This document shows, one piece after another, positions 1 to 7,013 of a stretch of 9,040 bases of DNA. The stretch covers positions 1 through 9,040 of the forward strand of contig JACQBB010000202.1 of the NCBI GenBank assembly GCA_016194625.1, read 5' to 3'. The position numbers and the translations under genes are program-made. The notes under the pieces are model-generated. The model saw only the letters and a program-made list of their open reading frames with translations, searched no databases and was not told the origin of the DNA. Position 1 is the stretch's first letter, and each line of letters opens with the position of its first letter. This DNA comes from Elusimicrobiota bacterium. Lineage in GTDB: Bacteria > Elusimicrobiota > Elusimicrobia > UBA1565 > UBA9628.

Positions 1-1435
1 CGCGCCGCTCGCCGCGCCCGCCGCCCTGCCGCCGGCCGCGGCCGCGGCGCCGCGCTCCGCGCCGGCCCTGCGCGACCTCGCGAACCCGTCGGACTCCGCG
101 TCGCCGTCCGCCCCCGCCGGGCGAGTCCGCGCGACGCGCCCGCGCGCGCTCGACGCGCTGCGCGCGCACGGCGCCGACGCCGAGGCGCTGGCCGCGCGCC
201 TCAAGACGATGCCGGCCGAGGACGCCGCTCCGGCCCTGTCCGCGAACTTCATGGCCGCGGCGACCCTCGACCCCGAGCTGGGCGGCTACGGCGGCCCGAC
301 CGGCCCGAGCGGCCCGCCGAAGCTCCTGCCGGCGCCGAACCACGAGCTGCTGAGCCGCCTGCTGACGCGCGTGACGCTGGAGGACGGAGGGAACCCGGCC
401 CGGCGCGCCGCGCTGACCGGCGCGCTGACGCGGATGCTGCGCAGCGAGACGGCGCGCGAGCTGGTCGAGCGCTTCCTGGCCCGCGACGCGAAGGCGGTGA
501 TCCGCTTCGAGGAGTTCCCCGGCTCGCGCATCTACGAGACCGACGGCCGCCGGATCTTCCACGCGCCCCGCGCGTTCACCGAGTGGCGCCACGAGGACGG
601 GACCATCCTGGTCCGCCTGAACGGCGACTACCTGGCCACCGACTCGGATTTCCAGGAGCAGGACCTCCCCCCGACCATCGCTCACGAGCTGCTCGGCCAC
701 GGCCTGTGGTACCAGCGCGCCGCCGCCGAGGACGCCTACCAGGCCTTCCACCACCACGAGCTCAACGAGACGAACGCGCGCCTGGTCGGCTGGCTGACCG
801 ACTTCGAGCTGGACGGCCGCTTCGAGGAGAACGGGGCCTGGAGCTACCTGCAGGACCCCGCGGGCTTCCTCTCCTACCTCAAGCTGCGCCTGCCCTACTA
901 CGCGCTGACCTTCTCCAACGCCGAGCTGGCCGACCCGGTGCGCACGCTGGAGTCGCGCCTGGCCGGCGCCCGCGCCAAGCGCGTCCAGATCGAGGCCGAG
1001 CGCGCCAACAACCGCTCCTGGCTGCCGGTGCTCGACCACTTCGTGCGCAACCACGGCCTGGCCGAGTCCCGCACGCGCGCCCTGCGCGCCCACCTGGAGA
1101 GCACCGACCAGAGCTACGCCGACGAGCTGGCGACCATCGACTCTTTGATCGCCGAGGTGGACGGCTCGCTGACGCGCATGAAGGCCGAGCCCGAGCACAC
1201 CTCGGAGCGCTACCTGAAGTGGGCGGCGACGCACCCGATGTTCGCGGACCTGGAGCGCGAGACGGCCGCGCGCACCGCGCGCCTGCTCGACATGGTCCGC
1301 CGCGACCCGCCGCCCGCCGACCCCGAGTCCGCGCGCAAGGCCGAGGACCACTGGCGCGGCCAGGTCACCTTCGACGAGCTGACCCGGATGGTCGAGGACG
1401 ACAAGCTCCGCCATCCGGAGCACTGGCGCCGGTAG
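1..1435 (+). CDS. Probable zinc metalloprotease with HELLGH motif (5' partial)
   Basis: The reading frame is open from base 2 to the TAG at 1433-1435, so the gene begins left of the window. The first ATG inside it (209) is probably internal, and I count residues from it. The first ~65 codons before it encode an Ala/Pro/Arg-rich, low-complexity stretch like the linkers that follow signal peptides in exported proteins, but no signal peptide is visible because the N-terminus is missing. HELLGH lies at residues 159-164 (bases 683-700). It is an HExxxH version of the zincin HExxH motif and matches the HExxGH signature of family M49 (dipeptidyl peptidase III). Twenty-three residues on is N-E-T-N (Glu187), a plausible third zinc ligand like the NExxSD of thermolysin-type gluzincins. 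Residues ~245-330 look helical and charged, possibly coiled coil. At under 500 visible residues it is shorter than DPP III (~700), and I do not recognise the rest. Protease function is inferred from the motif alone; the substrate is unknown. Confidence 0.6.
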   Translation, partial: APLAAPAALPPAAAAAPRSAPALRDLANPSDSASPSAPAGRVRATRPRALDALRAHGADAEALAARLKTMPAEDAAPALSANFMAAATLDPELGGYGGPTGPSGPPKLLPAPNHELLSRLLTRVTLEDGGNPARRAALTGALTRMLRSETARELVERFLARDAKAVIRFEEFPGSRIYETDGRRIFHAPRAFTEWRHEDGTILVRLNGDYLATDSDFQEQDLPPTIAHELLGHGLWYQRAAAEDAYQAFHHHELNETNARLVGWLTDFELDGRFEENGAWSYLQDPAGFLSYLKLRLPYYALTFSNAELADPVRTLESRLAGARAKRVQIEAERANNRSWLPVLDHFVRNHGLAESRTRALRAHLESTDQSYADELATIDSLIAEVDGSLTRMKAEPEHTSERYLKWAATHPMFADLERETAARTARLLDMVRRDPPPADPESARKAEDHWRGQVTFDELTRMVEDDKLRHPEHWRR

Positions 1436-1445
1436 ACGTCCGGGG

Positions 1446-1461
1446 ACTTCCTAGCGGAAGT
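1446..1461. terminator. Small hairpin between convergent genes, weak terminator candidate
   Basis: ACTTCC-TAGC-GGAAGT forms a 6-bp perfect stem with a 4-nt loop. It spans the end of the 15-nt gap between the metalloprotease and yajQ and includes the yajQ stop codon. On the plus strand it is followed by TCTTG, and on the minus strand by CCCC, so there is no proper T-tract either way. It could help end transcription of the plus-strand gene, or it may be chance. Confidence 0.2.
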
Positions 1462-1954
1462 TCTTGAACTGCAGGTCCAGCTCCCACGTCGCGGAGCCGT
1501 TGCGCAGCAGCGCCATCGCCGCCTGCAGTTCGTCCTTCGACTTGCTCGACACGCGCAGCTGGGCGTCCTGGATCTGCGCGTTGACCTTCAGCTTGGCGTC
1601 CTTCAGGGCCTGCTGGATCTTCTTGGCCTTGTCGGTCGGGATGCCGGACTCGATCGCGATCTCGATGCGGCCGGTCTGGCCCAGCGCGGCCTGGACCTTC
1701 CCCTTCTTGAAGCACTTGAGCGACAGCCCGCGCTTGGCCAGCCGCGTGAACAGCACCTCGTAGACCTGCTCGGCCTTGAACTCGTCGGAGGCGTTGACGG
1801 TGATCTTCTTCGCCTTCTGGTCCAGCTCGATGGACGCGCCCGCGCCCTTCAGGTCGAAGCGGTTGGAGATCTCCTTCATCGCGACCTGCACGACCTCGGA
1901 GACCAGGTTCAGGTCCACGTCGGAGACGGCGTCGAAGGAATAATCGTTGGCCAT
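1451..1954 (-). CDS. yajQ: YajQ family nucleotide-binding protein (UPF0234)
   Basis: This 167-residue protein is close to the usual YajQ length of about 160-165. The N-terminus MANDYSFDAVSDVD, the following E-V-x-x-A-x-K-E-I-x-N-R-F-D segment (residues ~20-35) and the C-terminal W-E-L-D-L-Q-F-K-N-F-R are hallmarks of the family and run its full length. YajQ proteins are small cytosolic proteins with two ferredoxin-like domains that bind nucleotides or RNA. Some members (Xanthomonas, Pseudomonas) bind cyclic di-GMP and act with a transcription factor; whether this one does is not shown by sequence. The ATG at 1954 is supported by GAGGTG 4 nt upstream. It begins 3 nt after the hutU stop, so translation is probably coupled to hutU. 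It is the last gene of the minus-strand run and faces the metalloprotease gene across 15 nt. Confidence 0.95.
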   Translation of the reverse strand: MANDYSFDAVSDVDLNLVSEVVQVAMKEISNRFDLKGAGASIELDQKAKKITVNASDEFKAEQVYEVLFTRLAKRGLSLKCFKKGKVQAALGQTGRIEIAIESGIPTDKAKKIQQALKDAKLKVNAQIQDAQLRVSSKSKDELQAAMALLRNGSATWELDLQFKNFR

Positions 1955-1957
1955 GGT

Positions 1958-3604
1958 TCACCTCATCGGGATCTGGATGTCGGGATGCTTGCGGGCGAAG
2001 GCCTTCGCCTCCGGATAGCCCGCGTCGAAATGTCGGACGACGCCCATGCCGGGGTCGTTGGTGAGCACGCGCGTCAGGCGCTCGTCCATCGCCTTGGTGC
2101 CGTCGGCGACGGTGACCTGGCCCGCGTGCAGGGAGTAGCCCATGCCCACGCCGCCGCCGTGGTGGAAGCTGACCCACGACGCGCCGGAGGCGGTGCTGAC
2201 GAGAGCGTTCAGGATCGGCCAGTCGGCGACCGCGTCGGTGCCGTCGCGCATCGCCTCGGTCTCGCGGTTGGGGCTGGCGACCGAGCCGCAGTCGAGATGG
2301 TCGCGGCCGATGACGATCGGCGCCTTCACTCGGCCCTTGCGCACCAGCCAGTTGAGACGCCGCCCCATCTCGTCGCGCTCGCCGTAGCCCAGCCAGCAGA
2401 TGCGCGCCGGCAGTCCCTGGAACGCGACGCGCTTGCCGGCCAGTTCGATCCAGCGGCGCAGGGAGTCGTTCTTGGGGAAGGTCGCCAGCACCTCGCGGTC
2501 CGTGACCCGGATGTCCTCGGGGTCGCCCGACAGCGCCGCCCAGCGGAACGGCCCCTTGCCCTCGCAGAACAGCGGCCGGATGAACTCGGGCACGAAGCCC
2601 GGGATGTCGAACGCCCGCTTCACGCCCGCTTCGACGGCGCGCGCGCGGATGTTGTTGCCGTAATCGAAAACGACGCTCCCCTGCTTCTGAAGCGCGAGCA
2701 TACCCTCGACATGGCGCCCCATAGAGTCAACGGCACGCTTGATGTATCCCTTGGGGTCTTTCTTCCTCAGTGAAGCCGCTTGGCTCAAACTGAGGCCCTT
2801 CGGAATATATCCGTAAAGCGGATCATGAGCGCTGGTCTGGTCCGTCAAAACATCCACTTCAATGCGCCGTTTTGCCAGTTCAGGGATGACATCGGCGGCA
2901 TTCCCCAACAAACCGACGGAGATGGCTTGGCCCTTCTCTTTGGCGCGGTTGACTCTCTCGAGCGCCTTGTCCAGGCTCTCTTCGACGCAATCCAAATACC
3001 GCGTCTTCAAACGGAAGCGCAGGCGGGAGGCATCGACTTCCACGCCCAGGAACGCCGCCCCGTTCATCGTCGCCGCCAAAGGCTGAGCCCCGCCCATGCC
3101 GCCGAGGCCCGCGCTGACGACCAGGCGCCCCGACAGCGTGCCGCCGAAGTCGCGGCGCGCGGCGGCGGCGAAAGTCTCGTAGGTGCCCTGCAAAATGCCC
3201 TGCGTGCCGATGTAGATCCACGAGCCGGCCGTCATCTGGCCGTACATCATCAGGCCTTTCTTGTCGAGCTCGTCGAAGTGCTCCCAGGTCGCCCACTTGC
3301 CGACGAGGTTCGAGTTGGCGATGAGCACGCGCGGGGCTTGATCGTGGGTGCGGAACACAGCGACCGGCTTGCCGGACTGGACGAGCAAAGTCTCGTCGTC
3401 TTTGAGCGCGCGCAGGGACTTCACGATCGCGTCGAAGCAGGCCCAGTTCCGCGCGGCCTTGCCGCGGCCGCCGTAGACGACGAGGTCCTGCGGACGCTCG
3501 GCGACCTCGGGGTCGAGGTTGTTCATCAGCATGCGCAGGGCGGCTTCCTGCTGCCAGCCCCGGCACGAGATCTTCCTGCCGCGCGGCGCTCTCACGATTC
3601 GCAC
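1958..3604 (-). CDS. hutU: Urocanate hydratase (urocanase)
   Basis: HutU is the second enzyme of histidine degradation. It hydrates urocanate to 4-imidazolone-5-propionate in the cytosol, using tightly bound NAD+ as an electrophile. The 548 residues match the usual ~550 and align along the whole family: [21 protein letters not shown] at ~16-36, [10 protein letters not shown] at 166-175 (nucleotide-binding glycine-rich loop), TDQTSAHDP at 254-262, DYGNNIR at 314-320, [16 protein letters not shown] at 395-410 with the conserved active-site Cys403, and [15 protein letters not shown] at 481-495. The GTG start at 3604 is chosen because GGAG lies 7 nt upstream and an in-frame TGA is only two codons before it. 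The one competing start is GTG at 3595. It lies 43 nt after hutH and 3 nt before yajQ. The central part (about 2655-3090) has clearly lower GC and different codon use from both ends, although the protein motifs are intact. Confidence 0.97.
   Translation of the reverse strand: MRIVRAPRGRKISCRGWQQEAALRMLMNNLDPEVAERPQDLVVYGGRGKAARNWACFDAIVKSLRALKDDETLLVQSGKPVAVFRTHDQAPRVLIANSNLVGKWATWEHFDELDKKGLMMYGQMTAGSWIYIGTQGILQGTYETFAAAARRDFGGTLSGRLVVSAGLGGMGGAQPLAATMNGAAFLGVEVDASRLRFRLKTRYLDCVEESLDKALERVNRAKEKGQAISVGLLGNAADVIPELAKRRIEVDVLTDQTSAHDPLYGYIPKGLSLSQAASLRKKDPKGYIKRAVDSMGRHVEGMLALQKQGSVVFDYGNNIRARAVEAGVKRAFDIPGFVPEFIRPLFCEGKGPFRWAALSGDPEDIRVTDREVLATFPKNDSLRRWIELAGKRVAFQGLPARICWLGYGERDEMGRRLNWLVRKGRVKAPIVIGRDHLDCGSVASPNRETEAMRDGTDAVADWPILNALVSTASGASWVSFHHGGGVGMGYSLHAGQVTVADGTKAMDERLTRVLTNDPGMGVVRHFDAGYPEAKAFARKHPDIQIPMR
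1959..1964 (-). promoter_or_regulatory. Ribosome binding site of yajQ inside the hutU stop region
   Basis: GAGGTG on the minus strand ends 4 nt before the yajQ ATG. It is formed from the last codons of hutU (ATG-AGG-TGA), so ribosomes finishing hutU sit on the yajQ start signal. The spacing is somewhat short. Confidence 0.55.
2655..3090. other. Low-GC segment inside hutU (possible recombined patch)
   Basis: By hand count, bases 2701-3000 are about 55% G+C, against about 73-78% in the blocks just upstream in hutU (3061-3180). In hutU codons 199-314, 38 of 116 end in A or T (TAT, GAT, GAA, CAT, GTT, CTT and similar), whereas only about five of the last hundred codons do. The reading frame and conserved residues are unbroken. 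The simplest reading is intragenic recombination with a lower-GC urocanase gene; local selection on codon use or mRNA structure is the alternative. Confidence 0.6.
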
Positions 3605-3611
3605 AGATCAG

Positions 3612-3615
3612 CTCC
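3612..3615 (-). promoter_or_regulatory. Ribosome binding site deciding the hutU GTG start
   Basis: GGAG on the minus strand lies 7 nt before the GTG at 3604. This supports that codon over the GTG three codons further in. Confidence 0.6.
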
Positions 3616-3620
3616 GTTCG

Positions 3621-3647
3621 AAAAAAAGGACTGTTGGCGCCAACAGT
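3621..3647 (-). terminator. Intrinsic terminator or attenuator between hutH and hutU
   Basis: Directly after the hutH TGA, the minus strand reads ACTGTTGGCGCCAACAGT (3647 to 3630), a perfect 18-bp palindrome. As RNA it can form a 7-bp stem with a GCGC loop. Two bases later comes a run of seven T (3627-3621), giving the hairpin-plus-U-tract form of a Rho-independent terminator. The plus strand has no T-run after the palindrome, so it would act only on transcription from hutH toward hutU. The stem has only three G-C pairs, so it may be leaky. The symmetry would also fit an operator for a dimeric regulator. No -10/-35 promoter is evident in the 26 nt between the T-run and the hutU start. Confidence 0.5.
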
Positions 3648-5156
3648 TCAGCTCAAAACCTCGTCGAAGGCGCCCGACAGGACGAGCTCGCGGGCGGCCT
3701 CCAGCTTGCCGGACAGCACCTCGTCGCGCTTCGACGGCTTGACCTTCGAGCGCAGGACGGCGAGGCCGGCTTCGACGACCTTGCCCGACTTCAGCGGGCG
3801 GTGGAACTCGATCGCCTGGGAGGCGGCGCACAGCTCGATGGCGACGACCTGCGCGGCGTTCCAGACGACCTTCTTGAACTTCAGCGCGGACCACAGGCCC
3901 ATGCTGACGAAATCTTCCTTGTTGGCCGAGGTCGGCACCGAGTCGGCCGACGCGGGATGCGCGAGCGCCTTGTTCTCCGAGGCGAGCGCGGCCGCGGCGT
4001 ACTGCGCGATCATGAAGCCCGACTCGACGCCCGGGTCGTGCGTGAGGAAGGGCTTCAGGCGCGGCGCCTGACCGGCGGTCACCTGGAAGGTGCGGCGCTC
4101 GGAGATGTTGGCGAGCGCGGCGAGCGCGCCGGCCGCGGAATCGAAGGCGAACGAGAGCGCCTGGCCGTGGAAGTTCCCGCCCGAGATCACGCGGCCGCCC
4201 GCGACCAGCGGGTTGTCGGTGACCGAGCTCATCTCGACGGAGACCACGCGGCGCGACTCGACGAGGCGGTCCCACACCGCGCCGTGGACCTGCGGCGCGC
4301 AGCGCAGGGAGTACGAGTCCTGCACGCGCGGGTCGTCCACCAGATGCGAGCGGCGGATCTCCGAGCCGGCGAGCAGGCGGCGCAGGCCGCGCGCGGACAG
4401 GATCTGGCCGGGATGGGGCTTCAGCGCCTGCACGGCCGCGTCGTAGGGCGCGGGCGTGCCGGTGAGCGCGTCCAGGCTGGCCGCGCAGGCCAGCTGGGCG
4501 GCGCGCCAGACCTTCTCGGCGTCGAGCAGGGCGTGGCCGCCGATGGACTGCATCGCCTGCGTGCCGTTGAGCAGGGCGAGGCCTTCCTTGGCCGACAGCA
4601 CGAAGGGCTTGAGCCCCGCGCGCTTGAGGGCGGCGGCCGCGGGCATCCGGCGGCCGCGGTAGAGCGCGTCCCCCTCGCCGATGACGGCCAGCGCCATATG
4701 CGCCTGGGGCGCCAAGTCGCCGCTGGCGCCGACCGAGCCGCGGCTGGGGATCAGCGGGACGACGCCGGCCGAGAGCATGCGCGCCAGGTGACGCACCAGG
4801 GACGGGCGCACGCCGGAGGCTCCGCGCGCCAATTCGTTGAGGCGCAGGAACAGGATCGCGCGCGCCTCGCGCTCGTCTAAGAGCTCGCCGACGCCGCAGG
4901 CGTGGGACAGGACCAGGTTGCGCTGGACCTGGGCCAGGCGCTCGGACGAGATGCGCGTGGAGGCCAGCTCGCCGAAGCCGGTGTTGACGCCGTACACCGC
5001 GCGCCCGGTCGCCATCGCGCCTTCCAGCACGCGGCGCGAGGCCGCGACGCGGCGCAACGCGGACGGAGGGAGGGCGACGCCGCGGCCGCCCGCGGCGACC
5101 GACGCCATCCCTTCCAGGTCGGGGACCGACCCCAGCTTAAACGAGTTCGACGGCAA
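3648..5156 (-). CDS. hutH: Histidine ammonia-lyase (histidase)
   Basis: HutH removes ammonia from L-histidine to give trans-urocanate, the first step of histidine breakdown; it is a cytosolic homotetramer. The 502 residues fit the family (~505-515). The Ala144-Ser145-Gly146 triad in GSVGASGDLAP would cyclise to the MIO electrophile. Other family landmarks are YGVNTGFG at 55-62 (active-site Tyr55), LSHACGVG with His85, LLNGTQ with Asn197, QDSYSLRCAPQ at 279-289, GGNFHGQ at 326-332 and SGFMIAQYAAAALASENK at 379-396. The motif usually read as NQEDHVSM is NKEDFVSM here (412-419), keeping the Glu but changing Gln to Lys and His to Phe. The best start is TTG at 5156, which overlaps the thiolase end by 20 nt and has no clear ribosome binding site. 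ATG at 5108 is the alternative, but the extra residues resemble the N-terminal strand of the family. The adjacent hutU makes histidase far likelier than tyrosine or phenylalanine ammonia-lyase. Confidence 0.95.
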   Translation of the reverse strand: MPSNSFKLGSVPDLEGMASVAAGGRGVALPPSALRRVAASRRVLEGAMATGRAVYGVNTGFGELASTRISSERLAQVQRNLVLSHACGVGELLDEREARAILFLRLNELARGASGVRPSLVRHLARMLSAGVVPLIPSRGSVGASGDLAPQAHMALAVIGEGDALYRGRRMPAAAALKRAGLKPFVLSAKEGLALLNGTQAMQSIGGHALLDAEKVWRAAQLACAASLDALTGTPAPYDAAVQALKPHPGQILSARGLRRLLAGSEIRRSHLVDDPRVQDSYSLRCAPQVHGAVWDRLVESRRVVSVEMSSVTDNPLVAGGRVISGGNFHGQALSFAFDSAAGALAALANISERRTFQVTAGQAPRLKPFLTHDPGVESGFMIAQYAAAALASENKALAHPASADSVPTSANKEDFVSMGLWSALKFKKVVWNAAQVVAIELCAASQAIEFHRPLKSGKVVEAGLAVLRSKVKPSKRDEVLSGKLEAARELVLSGAFDEVLS

Positions 5157-6282
5157 CGGCGACCGCCTCCCCGCCGCCCAGGCAGATGCCGGCGACGCCG
5201 CGCTTGCCGCCGCGGACCTTCAGCGCGTTGATCAGCGTGACCAGGATGCGCGCGCCCGACGCGCCGAGCGGGTGGCCGAGCGCGACCGCGCCGCCGTGCA
5301 CGTTGATCTTCTCGTGCGGCAGGCCGGCGAGCTTGGCGACCGCGAGCGTGACGACCGCGAAGGCCTCGTTGACCTCGAACAGGTCCACGGACTCCTTCGT
5401 CCAGCCGGTCTTCTTGAGGAGCTTCTCGACGGCGCCGGCGGGCGCGGTGGTGAACCACTTGGGCTCCTGCGAGTGCGTGGCCCAGCCGACGACGCGCGCG
5501 AGCGGCTTCTTGCCGGCCGCGCCCTTGGCCGACGCCAGCACCAGCGCCGCGCCGCCGTCGTTGAGCTTCGACGCGTTGGCCGCGGTGATCGTGCCGTCCT
5601 TCTGGAACGCGGGGCGCAGCTTGCCGACCTTGTCGAGCTTCGCGCGGCCCGGCTCCTCGTCCAGCTCGACGCCGTCCACGGCGACGATCTCGTTCTTGAA
5701 GATCCCCTTGGCCTGCGCGTCCAGCGCGCGCTGGTAGGACTTCACCGCCCACTCGTCCTGCATCTCGCGCGTGATCGCGAGCTCCTTGGCGCACAGCTCG
5801 CCGCAATCGACCATGTGGACGCCGTCGTACGGGTCCATCAGGCCGTCCCTCAGGATCGCGTCCATCAGCTTGGCGTCGCCGTAGCGGTAGCCGGAGCGCG
5901 CCTTGTCGAGCAGGTACGGCGCCTTCGACATCGACTCCATGCCGCCGGCGAGCGCGTAGTCCTGCTCGCCGAGCGCGATGCCCTGCGAGGCCAGCATCAC
6001 GGCCTTCATGCCCGAGCCGCAGACCTTGTTGACCGTCGTCGCGCCGACGGAGACCGGGATGCCGGCCGCGATCGCCGCCTGGCGCGCGGGCGCCTGGCCG
6101 ATGCCGGCGGGGATCACGCAGCCCAGCACGACCTCGCCGAGCTCCTCGCCCTTCACGCCGGACTTGGCGAGCGCGTCGGCCGCGGCCTTGGCGGCCAGCT
6201 GGGGCGCGGTCGAGTTGGCCAAGGTCCCGTTCAGGGAGCCGATGGCGGTCCGCGAGGCGGACAGGATCAGGATGTCGTTCAT
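5137..6282 (-). CDS. Acetyl-CoA C-acetyltransferase (thiolase II)
   Basis: This enzyme condenses two acetyl-CoA to acetoacetyl-CoA, or cleaves acetoacetyl-CoA in reverse. The 381 residues are slightly under the typical ~392. The N-terminal SASRTAIGSLNG, the acylated nucleophile Cys88 in NKVCGSGMKA, NEAFA at 305-309, His337 in the GHPLGASGAR block (336-345) and the second catalytic Cys367 in CLGGGEAVAVA are all present. These residues define the biosynthetic/degradative thiolase fold; the close fit to the short-chain (AtoB/PhaA-like) group is why I prefer acetyl-CoA acetyltransferase over the long-chain FadA type. ATG at 6282 has GGAG 6 nt upstream and starts 13 nt after the preceding gene. 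Its last codons overlap the hutH start, suggesting coupled translation. A thiolase is not a histidine-pathway enzyme, so its place next to hutH reflects co-transcription rather than shared chemistry. The exact physiological role is unknown. Confidence 0.93.
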   Translation of the reverse strand: MNDILILSASRTAIGSLNGTLANSTAPQLAAKAAADALAKSGVKGEELGEVVLGCVIPAGIGQAPARQAAIAAGIPVSVGATTVNKVCGSGMKAVMLASQGIALGEQDYALAGGMESMSKAPYLLDKARSGYRYGDAKLMDAILRDGLMDPYDGVHMVDCGELCAKELAITREMQDEWAVKSYQRALDAQAKGIFKNEIVAVDGVELDEEPGRAKLDKVGKLRPAFQKDGTITAANASKLNDGGAALVLASAKGAAGKKPLARVVGWATHSQEPKWFTTAPAGAVEKLLKKTGWTKESVDLFEVNEAFAVVTLAVAKLAGLPHEKINVHGGAVALGHPLGASGARILVTLINALKVRGGKRGVAGICLGGGEAVAVAVELV

Positions 6283-6288
6283 GGGAGT

Positions 6289-6292
6289 CTCC
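6289..6292 (-). promoter_or_regulatory. Ribosome binding site of the thiolase gene
   Basis: GGAG on the minus strand lies 6 nt before the ATG at 6282, in the 13-nt gap after the DUF3307 gene. It is the clearest Shine-Dalgarno site in the run. Confidence 0.6.
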
Positions 6293-6295
6293 GGT

Positions 6296-7009
6296 TCAGT
6301 AGTAGACGGCGCGCGCGGCCAGCCCGCAGACGACCGAGAGCGCCGCGCCCACGTAGAACGTGAACGCGGTCAGGTCGAAGATGCGCCGGCGGCGCAGGTA
6401 GAACATGACGCCGAGCCAGGCGGCGGACAGGACGGCCGCGCCGGCGGGGCTCGGGAACAGGAAGCAGAGGGCCAGGACCAGCCGCTCCGCCATCGCGAGG
6501 TGCTTCTCGTCGAAGCCGGGGTACTCGGCCCCGTGCAGGTCCTTCTCGACGAAGTAGACCAGGACCGTGCACGCGTGCGTGACCAGCACGAACAGGCAGC
6601 CCAGGACCGTCCACTTCTCCGGGAACCAGCCCGTCGTCGCGGCGGACGAGGCGGCCATCGGCGCGACGGCGAAGATCACCGAGTAGTGGATGATCTGGTC
6701 CCACGCGAAGAACAGCGTGTTGTCGGGCATCCCGTAGCGGAAGATCGTGTACACGCGCCACCAGTCCTCGAGGAAGTGGAGGACGAAGACGAGCGCCACG
6801 CACGACCAGCCGTTGAGCCGCAGCCACGGGTGGTCGACCCAGTACTGGCCGAGGAACGGCCAGCACAGGACGAGGTAGAACGCCGGGTGCATCAGGCAGT
6901 GGACGAGCAGTCCCGCCATGCTGGTGCGCTTCCAGCGGTTGATGAAGTTCGTCTGGAACGTGAAGTCGGCCAGCAGGTGGCCGAACATCAGGCGCCAGAA
7001 GATCTCCAT
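6296..7009 (-). CDS. DUF3307 family integral membrane protein
   Basis: This 237-residue protein is rich in hydrophobic and aromatic residues, with about five to seven likely membrane segments (for example around residues 33-53, 68-82, 107-121, 134-154, 176-203 and 212-232). Recognisable DUF3307 features are GHLLADFTFQTNFI at 10-23, the His pair in VHCLMHP at 36-42, HFLEDWWRV at 78-86 and the WDQIIH motif at 103-108. The conserved His, Asp and Gln within membrane segments suggest metal or ligand binding, but the function of the family is not known to me and none should be assumed. The ATG at 7009 follows the cyclase stop by 4 nt and lacks a strong ribosome binding site, so it is probably translated by coupling to the cyclase gene. 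The thiolase begins 13 nt downstream. Confidence 0.8.
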   Translation of the reverse strand: MEIFWRLMFGHLLADFTFQTNFINRWKRTSMAGLLVHCLMHPAFYLVLCWPFLGQYWVDHPWLRLNGWSCVALVFVLHFLEDWWRVYTIFRYGMPDNTLFFAWDQIIHYSVIFAVAPMAASSAATTGWFPEKWTVLGCLFVLVTHACTVLVYFVEKDLHGAEYPGFDEKHLAMAERLVLALCFLFPSPAGAAVLSAAWLGVMFYLRRRRIFDLTAFTFYVGAALSVVCGLAARAVYY

Positions 7010-7013
7010 GGGT

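Noticed and set aside
14..60. GGCCGC-rich tandem-like run near the left edge
   Set aside because: It fits in-frame Ala/Pro codons of the metalloprotease's low-complexity region rather than a separate repeat element.
583..1467. Second long open frame on the plus strand overlapping the metalloprotease gene
   Set aside because: Its translation is dominated by Arg, Pro, Ala and Gly with no recognisable motif, as expected from a shifted frame in very GC-rich DNA. The metalloprotease frame has the motif and sensible composition.
1985..3742. Plus-strand open frames opposite hutU
   Set aside because: HutU aligns end to end with its family in the opposite strand, and these frames show no domain.
4631..4659. 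Repeated CGGCGGCCGCGG near 4631 and 4648
   Set aside because: It encodes Ala/Arg-rich residues within hutH and is easily produced by GC-rich codons; the two copies are not part of a larger repeat.
3519..4880. Long plus-strand open frame opposite hutH
   Set aside because: It is antisense to a clearly recognised full-length histidase. The predicted protein is low-complexity Arg/Ala/Gly/Leu and has no family features.
4837..6363. Long plus-strand open frame opposite the thiolase
   Set aside because: It is a GC-driven shadow of the thiolase and hutH frames, Arg/Ala/Asp-rich and without motifs.
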